Part shown: piece after piece, positions 25,805 to 34,378 of the stretch
Position numbering within the stretch: position 1 is the stretch's first letter
How the letters are laid out: each line of letters starts with the position of its first letter
Assembly (NCBI GenBank): GCA_963695175.1
Contig: CAVOGG010000009.1
Span: forward strand, 124,001-188,000
Direction: 5' to 3'
From: Fodinibacter sp963695175
Lineage (GTDB): Bacteria > Actinomycetota > Actinomycetes > Actinomycetales > Dermatophilaceae
Length of the DNA: 64,000 nucleotides
Notes under the pieces: generated by a model
The model's database searches: none
Told to the model about the DNA's origin: nothing
The model's input: only the letters and a program-made list of their open reading frames with translations
Program-made: the position numbers and the translations under genes

Positions 25805-27237
25805 CCAGCGAGCACGAGCCCGGACGCGACGACTGGAGTCCGTGGGGCCGGCCCGACCACGAGACGCCCGATGAACCCGCGCTGACCGCCGAGATCCCGC
25901 AGACCCCGGCCCCGGTCTGGGCCAGCGCGGAGCCGACCTACGCTCCGTACGGCACCGAGGCTCGCCACGCCACCGACGCTCCGTACGCCGGATACGACCC
26001 CTACGCCGTCGACGCGCCCTACGCCACCGACACTCCGTACGCCACCACGCAGCCGGTGCCCACGCCGACCCCCGCGGCTGCGGCCTATCCGGGGTACCCC
26101 CCGCTGACCGCCCCGGACGCGACCGAGCCGGGCCGAACCCGGCGTGGCCCGGGCTGGGGCGCGCTCATCGGTGTCTCGATCGCGGTGGCGCTCCTCGCCG
26201 GGCTCGTCGGCGGCCTCCTCGGCGGCGCGCTCGCCGACCGCGGTCGCTCGGGCACCAGCGGCGCACCGGCGCCCAGCCCCGGAGCGGGAGCCACGACCCG
26301 GGCGAAGGGCACCCTCGCCAACATCGCGGCCCGCGCCACCCCGAGCGTCGTGACCCTGAAGGTCACCGGCGCCGACGGCTCCGGCACCGGCTCCGGCTGG
26401 GTCTATGACGGCGCCGGACACATCGTCACCAACAACCACGTCGTGGCCGGTGCCGCCGACAGCGGCAAGATCACCGTCGTCCTGGCGGACGGTCAGGAGG
26501 TGGAGGGCACGGTCGTCGGCCGTGACGGGTCCTACGACCTCGCCGTCGTCAAGGTCGACCGCACCGACCTGGCCCCGCTCACCCTCGGCGCGTCCTCGGA
26601 CGTCGTGGTCGGCGACGAGGTGATCGCGGTCGGAGCCCCGCTGGGCCTCGACTCCACCGTCACCGCGGGCATCGTCAGCGCGCTCAACCGCCCGGTCACC
26701 CCCGGTGACGCCGACGACCAGTCCTACATCAACGCCATCCAGACCGATGCCGCGATCAACCCGGGCAACTCCGGCGGTCCCCTGCTCGACATGCAGGGTC
26801 AGGTCATCGGGGTCAACTCGGCCATCGCCACGGCGCCCGGCTCGTCCTCCAACGCGCAGAGCGGCAACATCGGGGTCGGGTTCGCCATCCCGAGCGACCA
26901 GGTGCGCACCACCGTCACCGAGCTGATCCAGACCGGTAAGGCCGTTCACCCCGTGATCGGGGTCTACCTCGACCCCGAGTACACCGGTGAGGGCGTGCGC
27001 ATCGCGGACGAGGGCCCCAACGGCGAGCCGTCGGTCAACCCCGACGGCCCCGCCGACCGAGCCGGGCTCAAGGCCGGCGACGTCGTCATCGCCTTCGACG
27101 GCAAGCCCGTCTCCGAGGGCGGCGACTTCGTCGTCGCCATCCGGGCGCGCGCGGTCGGTGACAAGGTCACTGTCACCATCCGTCGCAGCGGGAGCGAGCG
27201 GGATGTCACGATGGTCCTCGAAGGTTCGGCGGGGTGA
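25801..27237 (+). CDS. htrA: HtrA-type membrane-anchored serine protease with PDZ
   Basis: 478 residues. A long cytoplasmic N-terminus carries Tyr-rich repeats (TDAPYA, YDPYA, VDAPYA, TDTPYA at about 60-82), then one membrane helix (about 118-142), a trypsin-like domain with triad His213, Asp246 and Ser324 (NNHVV, YDLAVV, GNSGGPL), and a C-terminal PDZ domain (about 375-470). A periplasm-side quality-control protease, coupled to the anti-sigma gene and probably part of the SigE response. The N-terminal repeats are the odd feature. Confidence 0.95.
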   Translation: MTSEHEPGRDDWSPWGRPDHETPDEPALTAEIPQTPAPVWASAEPTYAPYGTEARHATDAPYAGYDPYAVDAPYATDTPYATTQPVPTPTPAAAAYPGYPPLTAPDATEPGRTRRGPGWGALIGVSIAVALLAGLVGGLLGGALADRGRSGTSGAPAPSPGAGATTRAKGTLANIAARATPSVVTLKVTGADGSGTGSGWVYDGAGHIVTNNHVVAGAADSGKITVVLADGQEVEGTVVGRDGSYDLAVVKVDRTDLAPLTLGASSDVVVGDEVIAVGAPLGLDSTVTAGIVSALNRPVTPGDADDQSYINAIQTDAAINPGNSGGPLLDMQGQVIGVNSAIATAPGSSSNAQSGNIGVGFAIPSDQVRTTVTELIQTGKAVHPVIGVYLDPEYTGEGVRIADEGPNGEPSVNPDGPADRAGLKAGDVVIAFDGKPVSEGGDFVVAIRARAVGDKVTVTIRRSGSERDVTMVLEGSAG

Positions 27238-27282
27238 CCACCCGCCGGGCGGTCTGGTCGACGAGAGGGCGGTGACGGCACG

Positions 27283-27771
27283 GTGTTCGGCGTGAACGGC
27301 TGGGAGATCGTGCTCCTCGCGCTGATCGCGGTGTTCGTGCTCGGCCCGGACCGGCTGCCCGAGTACGCCGCCAAGCTGGCGCAGGCCATCCGCAGGCTGC
27401 GGGTCATGGCCGAGGGGGCCAAGGACCAGCTCAAGGACCAGCTCGGGCCCGAGTACGAGGACATCAACTGGCGCCAGTACGACCCGCGCCAGTACGACCC
27501 GCGCCGTATCGTCAAGGAGGCCCTCCTCGACCCGCTCGACGAGGCCATCGCTCCGATCCGCGGCGAGATCGACTCGGTCCGCGGCGCGGCCTCGGGGCGC
27601 GGTGTCGCCGCGGCGGCCGCCGGTGGGGCGCTCGCAGCCGGGGCAGCCGACGGTGACGCCCCGACCTACAGCACCAGTGTCGACGACGGCGAGCCGGGTG
27701 CCCCGGCGCTCGGCGACCCGCGCAGCTGGGACCCGACGCGTCCCGTCCCCTGGGACGTCGACGCGACGTAG
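27283..27771 (+). CDS. tatB: Sec-independent translocase subunit TatB
   Basis: 162 residues. N-terminal membrane helix and FVLGPDRLPEYAAKLAQAIRR, the Gly-Pro hinge and amphipathic helix of TatB, then a short repeat (RQYDPRQYDPRR) and an Ala-rich tail. With TatA and TatC (not in this window) it forms the twin-arginine receptor. The tatB-after-htrA order is conserved in mycobacteria. GTG start. At least one possible Tat substrate lies in the window, the serine hydrolase at 57.8 kb. Confidence 0.93.
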   Translation: MFGVNGWEIVLLALIAVFVLGPDRLPEYAAKLAQAIRRLRVMAEGAKDQLKDQLGPEYEDINWRQYDPRQYDPRRIVKEALLDPLDEAIAPIRGEIDSVRGAASGRGVAAAAAGGALAAGAADGDAPTYSTSVDDGEPGAPALGDPRSWDPTRPVPWDVDAT

Positions 27772-27803
27772 GCGGTCAGCGACCGGCGGTCAGCGACCGG
27801 CGG
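27772..27803. repeat. Tandem 14-bp duplication at the 3' ends of tatB and mrp
   Basis: GCGGTCAGCGACCG occurs twice in tandem, plus a partial third copy, between the convergent tatB and mrp genes. The mrp stop codon lies within the array, so the duplication adds or removes only 3' flanking bases. Probably a simple slippage duplication. Confidence 0.6.
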
Positions 27804-28923
27804 GGGTCAGGCCGAGCGATCGGCCGGCGAGGCCACGAGCGCGCGAGCCCAGCCCCTTGGCGATCCCTCGCAACGCGACGGCGGCGGGGGAGTCGGGCTC
27901 GCCGAGCACGACCGGCATCCCCTGGTCGGCGCCGATCCGCAGCCGGGTGTCGAGCGGGATCTGGCCGAGCAGCGGCACGTCGGCGCCGATCGCCCGGGTC
28001 AGCGAGTCGGCGACCTGCTGCCCGCCCCCGGAGCCGAAGATGTCCTGGCGGGTGCCGTCGGGCAGCTCGAGCCAGCTCATGTTCTCGATGACGCCGGCCA
28101 CCCGCTGGTGGGTCTGCAGCGCGATCGCGCCGGCCCGCTCGGCGACCTCGGCGGCGGCGGCCTGCGGGGTGGTGACGACCAGGATCTCGGCGCCCGGGAT
28201 CAGCTGGGCGGTCGAGATGGCGATGTCGCCGGTGCCCGGCGGCAGGTCGAGCAGGAGCACGTCGAGGTCGCCCCAGAACACGTCGGCGAGGAACTGCTGC
28301 AGGGCGCGGTGCAGCATCGGCCCGCGCCAGACCACCGGCTGGTTGCCGGGTACGAACATGCCGATCGAGATGACCTTCACGTCGTGGCTGAGCGGCGGCA
28401 GGATCATGTCGTCGACCTGGGTGGGCCGGCCGGTGACCCCGAGCATCCGGGGGATCGAGAAGCCGTAGATGTCGGCGTCGACGACGCCGACCCGCAGCCC
28501 CTGCTGGGCCAGGGATGCCGCGAGGTTGGCGGTGACCGACGACTTGCCCACGCCGCCCTTGCCGGACGCGACGGCGTAGACGCGGGTGAGCGAGCCGGCC
28601 CGCGCGAACGGCACCTCGCGCTCGGCGACCCCGCCGCGCAGCATCGTCTTCAGCTCGCCGCGCTGCTCGTCGCTCATCACCCCGAGCGTGACGGTGACCC
28701 CGGTGACGCCCTCGACGGCGGCCAGCGCCGCGGTGGTGTCCTTGGTGAGGGTCTCCTTGAGCGGGCAGGCCGCCACGGTGAGCAGGATGGTGACCGCGAC
28801 GTGGCCCGCCTCGTCGGCGGCGACGCTCTCGACCATGCCGAGCTCGGTGACGGGCTTGCGGATCTCGGGGTCGATGACCGTCTCGAGCGCGGCGTGGAGG
28901 GCGTCGGAGCTGACCTGGGGCAT
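27790..28923 (-). CDS. mrp: Mrp/NBP35-type Fe-S cluster carrier ATPase
   Basis: 377 residues: an N-terminal MIP18/DUF59 domain (about 1-90, VIDPEIRKPVTELGMV) and a ParA/MinD-type P-loop domain (ASGKGGVGKSS, VGVVDADIYG, LLLDLPPGTGD). It probably scaffolds or delivers Fe-S clusters. The CxxC often found near the C-terminus of family members is not evident. Convergent with tatB. TAGACT six bases before the ATG predicts a leaderless transcript. Same position as Rv1229c relative to sigE. Confidence 0.94.
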   Translation of the reverse strand: MPQVSSDALHAALETVIDPEIRKPVTELGMVESVAADEAGHVAVTILLTVAACPLKETLTKDTTAALAAVEGVTGVTVTLGVMSDEQRGELKTMLRGGVAEREVPFARAGSLTRVYAVASGKGGVGKSSVTANLAASLAQQGLRVGVVDADIYGFSIPRMLGVTGRPTQVDDMILPPLSHDVKVISIGMFVPGNQPVVWRGPMLHRALQQFLADVFWGDLDVLLLDLPPGTGDIAISTAQLIPGAEILVVTTPQAAAAEVAERAGAIALQTHQRVAGVIENMSWLELPDGTRQDIFGSGGGQQVADSLTRAIGADVPLLGQIPLDTRLRIGADQGMPVVLGEPDSPAAVALRGIAKGLGSRARGLAGRSLGLTPAGR

Positions 28924-28932
28924 GGGCCCAGT

Positions 28933-29508
28933 CTAGGTCGGCGAGCCGGTGCTCCGGTCCGGGGCCGAGGGCGGGGCGAACGGCTCGTCCGTCGGCCCGA
29001 GGTCCTCACGCCGCACGAGCACCAGCCCGCGCTCCTCCAGCTCGTCGAGCAGGTCGCGCAGCTCGCCGCGCACGAAGTCGCGGGTCGCCTGGTCGCGCAG
29101 CGCGATGCGCAGGGCGGCGACCTCGCGGGTGAGGAACTCGGTGTCGGCGAGGTTGCGCTCGTCGCGGCTGCGGTCCTGCTCGAGGGCGACCCGGTCGCGG
29201 TCGGCCTGGCGGTTCTGCGCCAGCAGGATCAGCGGGGCGGCGTACGACGCCTGCAGGCTGAGGATCAGGGTGAGGAAGATGAAGGCGTACGGGTCGAAGC
29301 GCAGGTTCTCGGGCGCCATGGTGTTCCAGAGCAGCCAGGCGCCCACGAAGGCGGTCATCCCGAGGAGGAAGTACGGGGTGCCCATGTAGCGGGCGAACTT
29401 CTCCGAGATCACCCCGAAGGTCTCCTCGGTGAACATCGTCGGGGCGTTCCAGCGGCGGCGTCCTTCGCGCGGCTGGTCGATGCGCGCCCGGCGCTCGCGC
29501 TCAGCCAC
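28933..29508 (-). CDS. DUF1003 membrane protein
   Basis: 191 residues with two membrane helices (about 45-63 and 73-93; FLLGMTAFVGAWLLWN, FIFLTLILSLQASYAAPLIL) and a long C-terminal cytoplasmic helix, the DUF1003 pattern. Function unknown. GTG start, overlapping the end of the MgtE-N/CBS gene by eight bases; this pairing is conserved in actinobacteria and suggests the two work together. Confidence 0.9.
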   Translation of the reverse strand: MAERERRARIDQPREGRRRWNAPTMFTEETFGVISEKFARYMGTPYFLLGMTAFVGAWLLWNTMAPENLRFDPYAFIFLTLILSLQASYAAPLILLAQNRQADRDRVALEQDRSRDERNLADTEFLTREVAALRIALRDQATRDFVRGELRDLLDELEERGLVLVRREDLGPTDEPFAPPSAPDRSTGSPT

Positions 29509-30796
29509 GGCGCACCCCCTCGGGGGTCACGACGTCGTGGCGCTCCTCGCGCCAGTCCTCCGGGAGGATGTGGTCGAGCACGTCGTCGACCGTGACCGCG
29601 CCCAGCAGGTGGCCCTCGGCGTCGACGACGGGCAGCCCGACCAGGTCGTAGGTCGCCAGCATCCGGGCCACCTGGCCCAGGGTGGCGTCCGGCGCCAGCG
29701 GCTCGACGTCCTTGTCGAGGATGCCGCCGATCGGGGCGTGCGGCGGCTCGCGGAGCAGCCGCTGGATGTGGACCATGCCGAGGTAGCGACCGGTGGGGGT
29801 CTCGAGCGGGGACCGGCACACGAAGACGGTGGTGGCCAGGGCGGTCGACAGCTCGACCCGCCGCACGACCGCCAGCGCCTCGGCGATCGAGGCCTCGGGG
29901 CCGAGGATGACCGGCTCGGTCGTCATCAGGCCACCGGCCGTGTTCTCGTCGTAGGTGAGCAGGCGCCGCAGGTCGGCGGCCTCGTCGGGCTCCATCTTCT
30001 GGAGCAGCTCCTCCTGGCGCTCCTTGGGCAGCTCGGCGAGCAGGTCGGCGGCGTCGTCGGGCTCCATCGCCTCGAGCACGTCGGCGGCTCGGCCGACCGC
30101 CAGGCCCGCCAGGATCTCGACCTGGTCGTCCTCCGGCAGCTCCTCGATGACGTCGGCGAGGCGGTCGTCGTCCAGCGCCGCGGCGACCTCGGCGCGGCGG
30201 CGCGGGCTGAGGTCGTGGATGACCTCGGCGAGGTCGGCGGGCTTGAGGTCCTCGTAGGCCTCCAGCAGGCGGATCGCGCTCTGGCCCGAGGTGGGCTCAC
30301 GCAGCCCGACGACGTCCTCGATCGGCACGAGCAGGGTCTCGCCGCGGCGGCGCCCGAGCCGGCCCAGGCCGCCGCGGCTCGCACCGGTGCGCACGAAGGC
30401 CCGCGCCACGCCCCACCCGCGGGTGCCGAGCTGCTCGATGCCGACGTCCTCGACGGTCGCGTCGACGACCACGCCCTCGTCGGTGCGCACCTGGACCGGG
30501 CGCTCGAAGAGCTCGGCGACGACCAGGGTCTCGTTGCCGCGCTGCTCGAAGCGGCGCATGTTGACCAGGCCGGTGGTGATGACCTGACCACCCTCGACCG
30601 AGGTGACCCGGGTCATCGGCACGAAGACCCGGCGGCGCCCCGGCACCTCGACGACCATGCCGATGACGCGCGGCCTCGTGTGGGCCAGGCTGAAGGTGAC
30701 GACGACGTCGCGAACCCGACCGACCTGGTCACCGAGCGGGTCGAAGACGCTGAGCTCGGTCAGGCGGCCGACGAAGGCGCGGGTCGGCGTGCTCAC
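29501..30796 (-). CDS. Soluble MgtE-N/CBS domain protein with PRC-barrel-like start
   Basis: 431 residues. A PRC-barrel-like domain (about 1-90, DPLGDQVGRVRDVVV), an MgtE N-terminal superhelix (about 180-280, repeated EMEPDDAADLLAELP-type units) and two CBS domains (about 285-410). The Mg2+-channel membrane domain of MgtE is missing, so this is a cytosolic sensor-like protein (Rv1232c type), perhaps acting with the DUF1003 partner. GTG start six bases after TAGCCT (30808-30803), so leaderless. Confidence 0.9.
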   Translation of the reverse strand: MSTPTRAFVGRLTELSVFDPLGDQVGRVRDVVVTFSLAHTRPRVIGMVVEVPGRRRVFVPMTRVTSVEGGQVITTGLVNMRRFEQRGNETLVVAELFERPVQVRTDEGVVVDATVEDVGIEQLGTRGWGVARAFVRTGASRGGLGRLGRRRGETLLVPIEDVVGLREPTSGQSAIRLLEAYEDLKPADLAEVIHDLSPRRRAEVAAALDDDRLADVIEELPEDDQVEILAGLAVGRAADVLEAMEPDDAADLLAELPKERQEELLQKMEPDEAADLRRLLTYDENTAGGLMTTEPVILGPEASIAEALAVVRRVELSTALATTVFVCRSPLETPTGRYLGMVHIQRLLREPPHAPIGGILDKDVEPLAPDATLGQVARMLATYDLVGLPVVDAEGHLLGAVTVDDVLDHILPEDWREERHDVVTPEGVRRG

Positions 30797-30849
30797 CGGG
30801 ACAGGCTATCGGGGGCGAGGCGCCCGGCCCGGTCACCTCGCGGGTGCGG

Positions 30850-31410
30850 TCACGGCCGGGTGTTGCGGCGGGCGTCGGCCCGACCGCGCCAGTGCCACGG
30901 CCGCCAGCCGCTGGTCGCCGTGGCGACCGGGCGCACCGGCGCCCGCCCCGAGCCGTCGCCGTACGACCCCGGGCCCTCGACGAGCCGGCCGTGCGGGGTG
31001 AGCAGGTGGATGGTGCACGACTGCCGCCACCGCTCGGCGGTGTCGCCCACCGCGTTGAGCCGCTCGGGCCGCAGCACCTCGACCGCGGCGTCCCACCCGG
31101 CATCCTCGGGGGTGACCTCGCGGACCGTCGCGTGCACGGTGACCAGGCGCCCGCCGGTGTCCTTGCTGCGCAGGATCAGCTCGACCTCGTCGGGCAGCCA
31201 GGGCAGTGGCTGCTCGCCAGGCCCGGACACGACGTAGGCCGCCGGCCCGGTGCCCCGGTCGTCCCCGTCGTCGTGCCAGACGTGCCAGACCGGGTGGGTG
31301 CCGCCGTCGGGCAGGCGCACCCAGAGCAGCCCGGACTTGGTGGCCGCCTCGTGGATCAGCCGGGTGACGTTCACGGGTGCCGGTGGCACCTCGGGCCGCT
31401 CCTCGCTCAC
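30850..31410 (-). CDS. Hypothetical protein
   Basis: About 186 residues with no signal or membrane helix. Mostly beta-like (SGLLWVRLPDGGTHPVWHVWHD, PDEVELILRSKDTGGRLVTVHA), with a Trp/Arg-rich C-terminus (SGWRPWHWRGRADARR). I do not recognise the family. GTG at 31410 is chosen because GGGAGG lies eight bases upstream; GTG at 31428 is in frame. In mycobacteria an unknown gene occupies the comparable place near Rv1231c. Confidence 0.7.
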   Translation of the reverse strand: MSEERPEVPPAPVNVTRLIHEAATKSGLLWVRLPDGGTHPVWHVWHDDGDDRGTGPAAYVVSGPGEQPLPWLPDEVELILRSKDTGGRLVTVHATVREVTPEDAGWDAAVEVLRPERLNAVGDTAERWRQSCTIHLLTPHGRLVEGPGSYGDGSGRAPVRPVATATSGWRPWHWRGRADARRNTRP

Positions 31411-31507
31411 CCTCGAAGCCTCCCACACCGCTTTCGCGGCTCACCCCGACGCGCGGATCGTCGTGTCGTCGCACGGGTCCGGGCGCTGCGAGCCCTACAT
31501 TGCAGGC

Positions 31508-32146
31508 ATGGCAGACATCATCCTTGGCCTCTTCGCGATCATCGCGGGGTTCGTCATGATCTTCGCTGGGCAGTTCGTGCTGCGGCTGGTGATCCCGATC
31601 TGGGGGTTCTTCGCCGGGTTCGCCTTCGGGGCGGGGCTCTTCGCCGGGCTCTCGGATGAGCGTTTCCTCGGCACCGTGCTCGGCTGGGTCACGGGGTTCG
31701 TCTTCGCCCTGATCTTCGCGCTGTTCGCCTACCTCTACTACGCGGTGGCCGTGATCATCGCCATGGGCGCGTTCGGCTTCGTGATCGGCTCCGGCCTCGT
31801 CGTCGCACTGGGGATCGACTGGAACTGGGTCGCCGTGCTCGTGGGCGTGGTGGTCGGTGCGGTGCTCGCCCTGGTGTCGATCTTCGGGAACATGCCGATG
31901 ATCGTGCTCGCCGTCGCCAGCTCCATCGCCGGTGCCGTCAGCGTGGTCGCCGGCCTGATGCTGGTGTTCGGTTCGATGGACTCGGCCGACTTCACGCGCA
32001 CCGGCTTCACCGACGCTGTCGACACCAGCTGGATCTGGTTCGTGCTGCTGCTGGTGCTGGCGATCGCCGGCATCCTCGCCCAGACCCGCCAGCGGGTCAC
32101 GATGCGCCGCTCCGTCAGCGAGACCTGGTACGCCGAGAGCCGCTGA
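31508..32146 (+). CDS. Polytopic membrane protein, TMEM198/DUF4203-like
   Basis: 212 residues with about seven hydrophobic segments (LGLFAIIAGFVMIFAGQFVL; LGWVTGFVFALIFALFAYLYY; VAVLVGVVVGAVLALVSIFG). The glycine-rich paired helices resemble TMEM198/DUF4203 proteins. Function unknown. TACATT ends six bases before the ATG, so the mRNA is likely leaderless. The basic C-terminus should face the cytoplasm. Confidence 0.82.
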   Translation: MADIILGLFAIIAGFVMIFAGQFVLRLVIPIWGFFAGFAFGAGLFAGLSDERFLGTVLGWVTGFVFALIFALFAYLYYAVAVIIAMGAFGFVIGSGLVVALGIDWNWVAVLVGVVVGAVLALVSIFGNMPMIVLAVASSIAGAVSVVAGLMLVFGSMDSADFTRTGFTDAVDTSWIWFVLLLVLAIAGILAQTRQRVTMRRSVSETWYAESR

Positions 32147-32182
32147 CCCGCGACCACGCCCGTCGCGGGCCTCGCGGCCGGT

Positions 32183-32719
32183 TCAAGGACGCTGGTAGCC
32201 GAGGAAGACGCATCCGGTGACGGACCGCGTCGCCTTGGTGAGTGCGAGTCGCCGCAAGCTGGGCTGGTCGGTGAACAGACGGCGACCGGATCCGGCCAGG
32301 GTCGGCACGATGACCAGCTCGAGCCGGTCGACGAGGTCGGCCGCCAGCAGGCTCTGAGCCAGCCGGATGCTTCCGTGCACCCCGACGTCGCCGCCACGGC
32401 CGTGCTTCAGTTCCTCGACGTAGGGCACCAGGGGCACGTCGACGACCGTGGTCCCCGACCACGGCAGGCTCGGGCGGCTCGAGGTGAAGACGTGCTTGGT
32501 CGTGCCGTTGACGAAGTCGGCGAACGGCTGGACCTGCGAGGTCGGCCAGTACTCGACCCAGTAGTCGTACGTGCCGCGTCCGAGCAGGACGTCGTCCTGG
32601 GAGCGGATCACGCCGGCGAGGTTGGTGAACACGTCCTCGTCGGCCTCGAACATCCAGTCGCCCGGCTCCTCGGCGACGCCGTCGAGCGACAACAGGGTGT
32701 AGAGGACAACATCGCGCAT
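32183..32719 (-). CDS. Dihydrofolate reductase family protein (RibD C-terminal type)
   Basis: 178 residues with the RibD-C/DHFR-like fold: VVLYTLLSLDGVAEEPGDWM, VLLGRGTYDYW, VHGSIRLAQSLLAADLVDRL and a C-terminal TRSVTGCVFLGYQR. Most such stand-alone proteins are NADPH-dependent reductases of unknown substrate, not true DHFR. ATG start with AGGTGA about seven bases upstream. Divergent from the ASCH gene. Confidence 0.9.
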   Translation of the reverse strand: MRDVVLYTLLSLDGVAEEPGDWMFEADEDVFTNLAGVIRSQDDVLLGRGTYDYWVEYWPTSQVQPFADFVNGTTKHVFTSSRPSLPWSGTTVVDVPLVPYVEELKHGRGGDVGVHGSIRLAQSLLAADLVDRLELVIVPTLAGSGRRLFTDQPSLRRLALTKATRSVTGCVFLGYQRP

Positions 32720-32794
32720 GAGATCACCTGGTGCTCAGGGTACCGAGCCGACCGGGTCGGTGGCAGGCATCACGAACCGCCGTAACCTCGAGGC

Positions 32795-33085
32795 GTGATG
32801 TTCAGCCGGGAACTTCGCGACGGTGTGGCCGACGGCGACATCACCGTCTCGATCCGCCTGTGGAGCCGACCGCAGGTCAAGGTCGGCGGTCTCTACCGGA
32901 CCGCCGGCGTCGTCATCGAGGTCGACTCACTGGAGATGCTGCCGTTCTCCGCCGTCACGGATGAGGACGTCCGCCAGGCCGGTGAGCGTGACCGGGAGGC
33001 GCTGCGCACGCGCGCGGCCCATGCCGGCCCCATCCACGACGACACCCTCGTGCACCGCGTCGAGTTCCACGTGGTGGGGCGCTAG
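32795..33085 (+). CDS. ASCH domain-containing small protein
   Basis: 96 residues with the ASCH/PUA-like pattern (GDITVSIRLWSRPQVKVGGLY, GVVIEVDSLEMLPFSAV, DTLVHRVEFHVVG). ASCH domains are predicted RNA-binding; some cleave modified nucleosides. GTG at 32795 is six bases after TAACCT (32783-32788), favouring a leaderless start there; the next codon is ATG, so the choice changes the product by one residue. The TAGTG stop/start overlap links it to a tiny ORF. Confidence 0.8.
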   Translation: MMFSRELRDGVADGDITVSIRLWSRPQVKVGGLYRTAGVVIEVDSLEMLPFSAVTDEDVRQAGERDREALRTRAAHAGPIHDDTLVHRVEFHVVGR

Positions 33086-33219
33086 TGGGGGCCCGCGGTC
33101 CGGCGGCAGCGATTGCCGCACAGCGCGTCGCCGACGTGCGCGACGACCCCTGGGAGCGCCTCGAGCTGCTGAGGTCCTCCTACGCGCCCCTTCCCGGCGC
33201 GTCCTCGGTCACACCGTGA
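33085..33219 (+). CDS. Putative 44-residue coupled mini-ORF
   Basis: A GTG start overlaps the ASCH stop by one base (TAGTG), giving a 44-residue product: an Ala/Arg-rich first half, then DDPWERLELLRSSYAPLPG. Third codon positions are mostly G or C, as in real genes here. No homologue is recognised and there is no independent promoter or Shine-Dalgarno, so it may be chance. Confidence 0.35.
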   Translation: MGARGPAAAIAAQRVADVRDDPWERLELLRSSYAPLPGASSVTP

Positions 33220-33295
33220 CGTGGCTCATGCGACGTGGCTGCACCGCGCTGCTAGCGTCCCCGGCAGACCCCATCTCGCCGACGAGAGGCCCCGC

Positions 33296-34378
33296 ATGCG
33301 CAGCGCCAAGGACTTCTTCACGCCCCTCGCCGTGGGGGCGCCCGCGCCAGTGCGTGAGGTGCCGGCCCGGCCGAGCCGGATGATCCACTTCTTCGACCCG
33401 AGCAACCCCAAGATGGCCGCCAAGGTGCCCCAGCTCGTCGGGTCGGTCGACGTGCTCCTGGGCAACCTCGAGGACGCCGTCAAGGCCGAGAACAAGGAGG
33501 CCGCCCGCGCCGGGCTGGTCGAGATCGCCCGCAGCACCGACTTCGGCGAGCACACCCAGCTCTGGACCCGGGTCAACTCGCTCGACTCCCCGTGGGTGCT
33601 CGACGACCTGACCACCCTGGTCTCCGAGGTCGGCGACCGGCTCGACGTCATCATGGTGCCCAAGGTGCAGGGCCCCGAGGACATCCACTACGTCGACCGG
33701 CTGCTCGCCCAGCTCGAGGCTCGCGCCGGCCTGGCCCGGCCGATCCTCGTCCACGCCATCCTCGAGACGGCCCGGGGTGTGGCCAGCGTCGAGGAGATCG
33801 CCGGCGCCAGCCCGCGGATGCAGGGCATCAGCCTCGGGCCGGCCGACCTCGCGGCCGACCGCCGGATGAAGACCACGCGCGTCGGCGGTGGCCACCCCGG
33901 CTACCTGGTGCGGCAGGACCCGGTCGGCGGCGACCTCGCCGCGCACCGCGACACCTACCAGCAGGACCTCTGGCACTACACGATCGCCCGGATGGTCGAC
34001 GCGTGTGCGATGCACGGGATCTTCCCGTACTACGGCCCGTTCGGCGACATCGCCGACGTGGTCGCGTGCGAGGACCAGTTCCGCAACGCCTTCCTCCTCG
34101 GCTGCGTCGGCACCTGGACGCTGCACCCGGTGCAGATCGCCATCGCCAAGCAGGTCTTCAGCCCGAGCGCCGAGGACGTCGCCCACGCCCGCCGGGTCAA
34201 GGAGGCCATGGGTGACGGCACCGGTGCGGTCATGCTCGACGGGAAGATGGAGGACGACGCGAGCCTGAAGCAGTGCCTCGTCATCCTCGAGCTCGCCGAC
34301 CGGCTCTCGGCCAACGACCCCGAGCTGGCCGCGCTGTATGCCGTGCCGCCCACCGCGAGCGGGGAGGCACGCGCGTGA
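33296..34378 (+). CDS. HpcH/HpaI-type CoA-ester lyase (malyl-CoA/beta-methylmalyl-CoA lyase-like)
   Basis: 360 residues, a beta/alpha-barrel Mg2+ lyase of the CitE/HpcH superfamily: RMIHFFDPSNPKMAAKVPQL, VLLGNLEDAVKAENK, IMVPKVQGPEDI, MQGISLGPADLA. Closest in character to actinobacterial mcl-type malyl-CoA or beta-methylmalyl-CoA lyases or thioesterases of the ethylmalonyl-CoA route; the exact reaction is inferred. The ATG at 33296 has GAGAGG seven bases upstream, and TAGCGT (33253-33258) may be the -10. GTGA overlap with the next lyase gene. Confidence 0.88.
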   Translation: MRSAKDFFTPLAVGAPAPVREVPARPSRMIHFFDPSNPKMAAKVPQLVGSVDVLLGNLEDAVKAENKEAARAGLVEIARSTDFGEHTQLWTRVNSLDSPWVLDDLTTLVSEVGDRLDVIMVPKVQGPEDIHYVDRLLAQLEARAGLARPILVHAILETARGVASVEEIAGASPRMQGISLGPADLAADRRMKTTRVGGGHPGYLVRQDPVGGDLAAHRDTYQQDLWHYTIARMVDACAMHGIFPYYGPFGDIADVVACEDQFRNAFLLGCVGTWTLHPVQIAIAKQVFSPSAEDVAHARRVKEAMGDGTGAVMLDGKMEDDASLKQCLVILELADRLSANDPELAALYAVPPTASGEARA

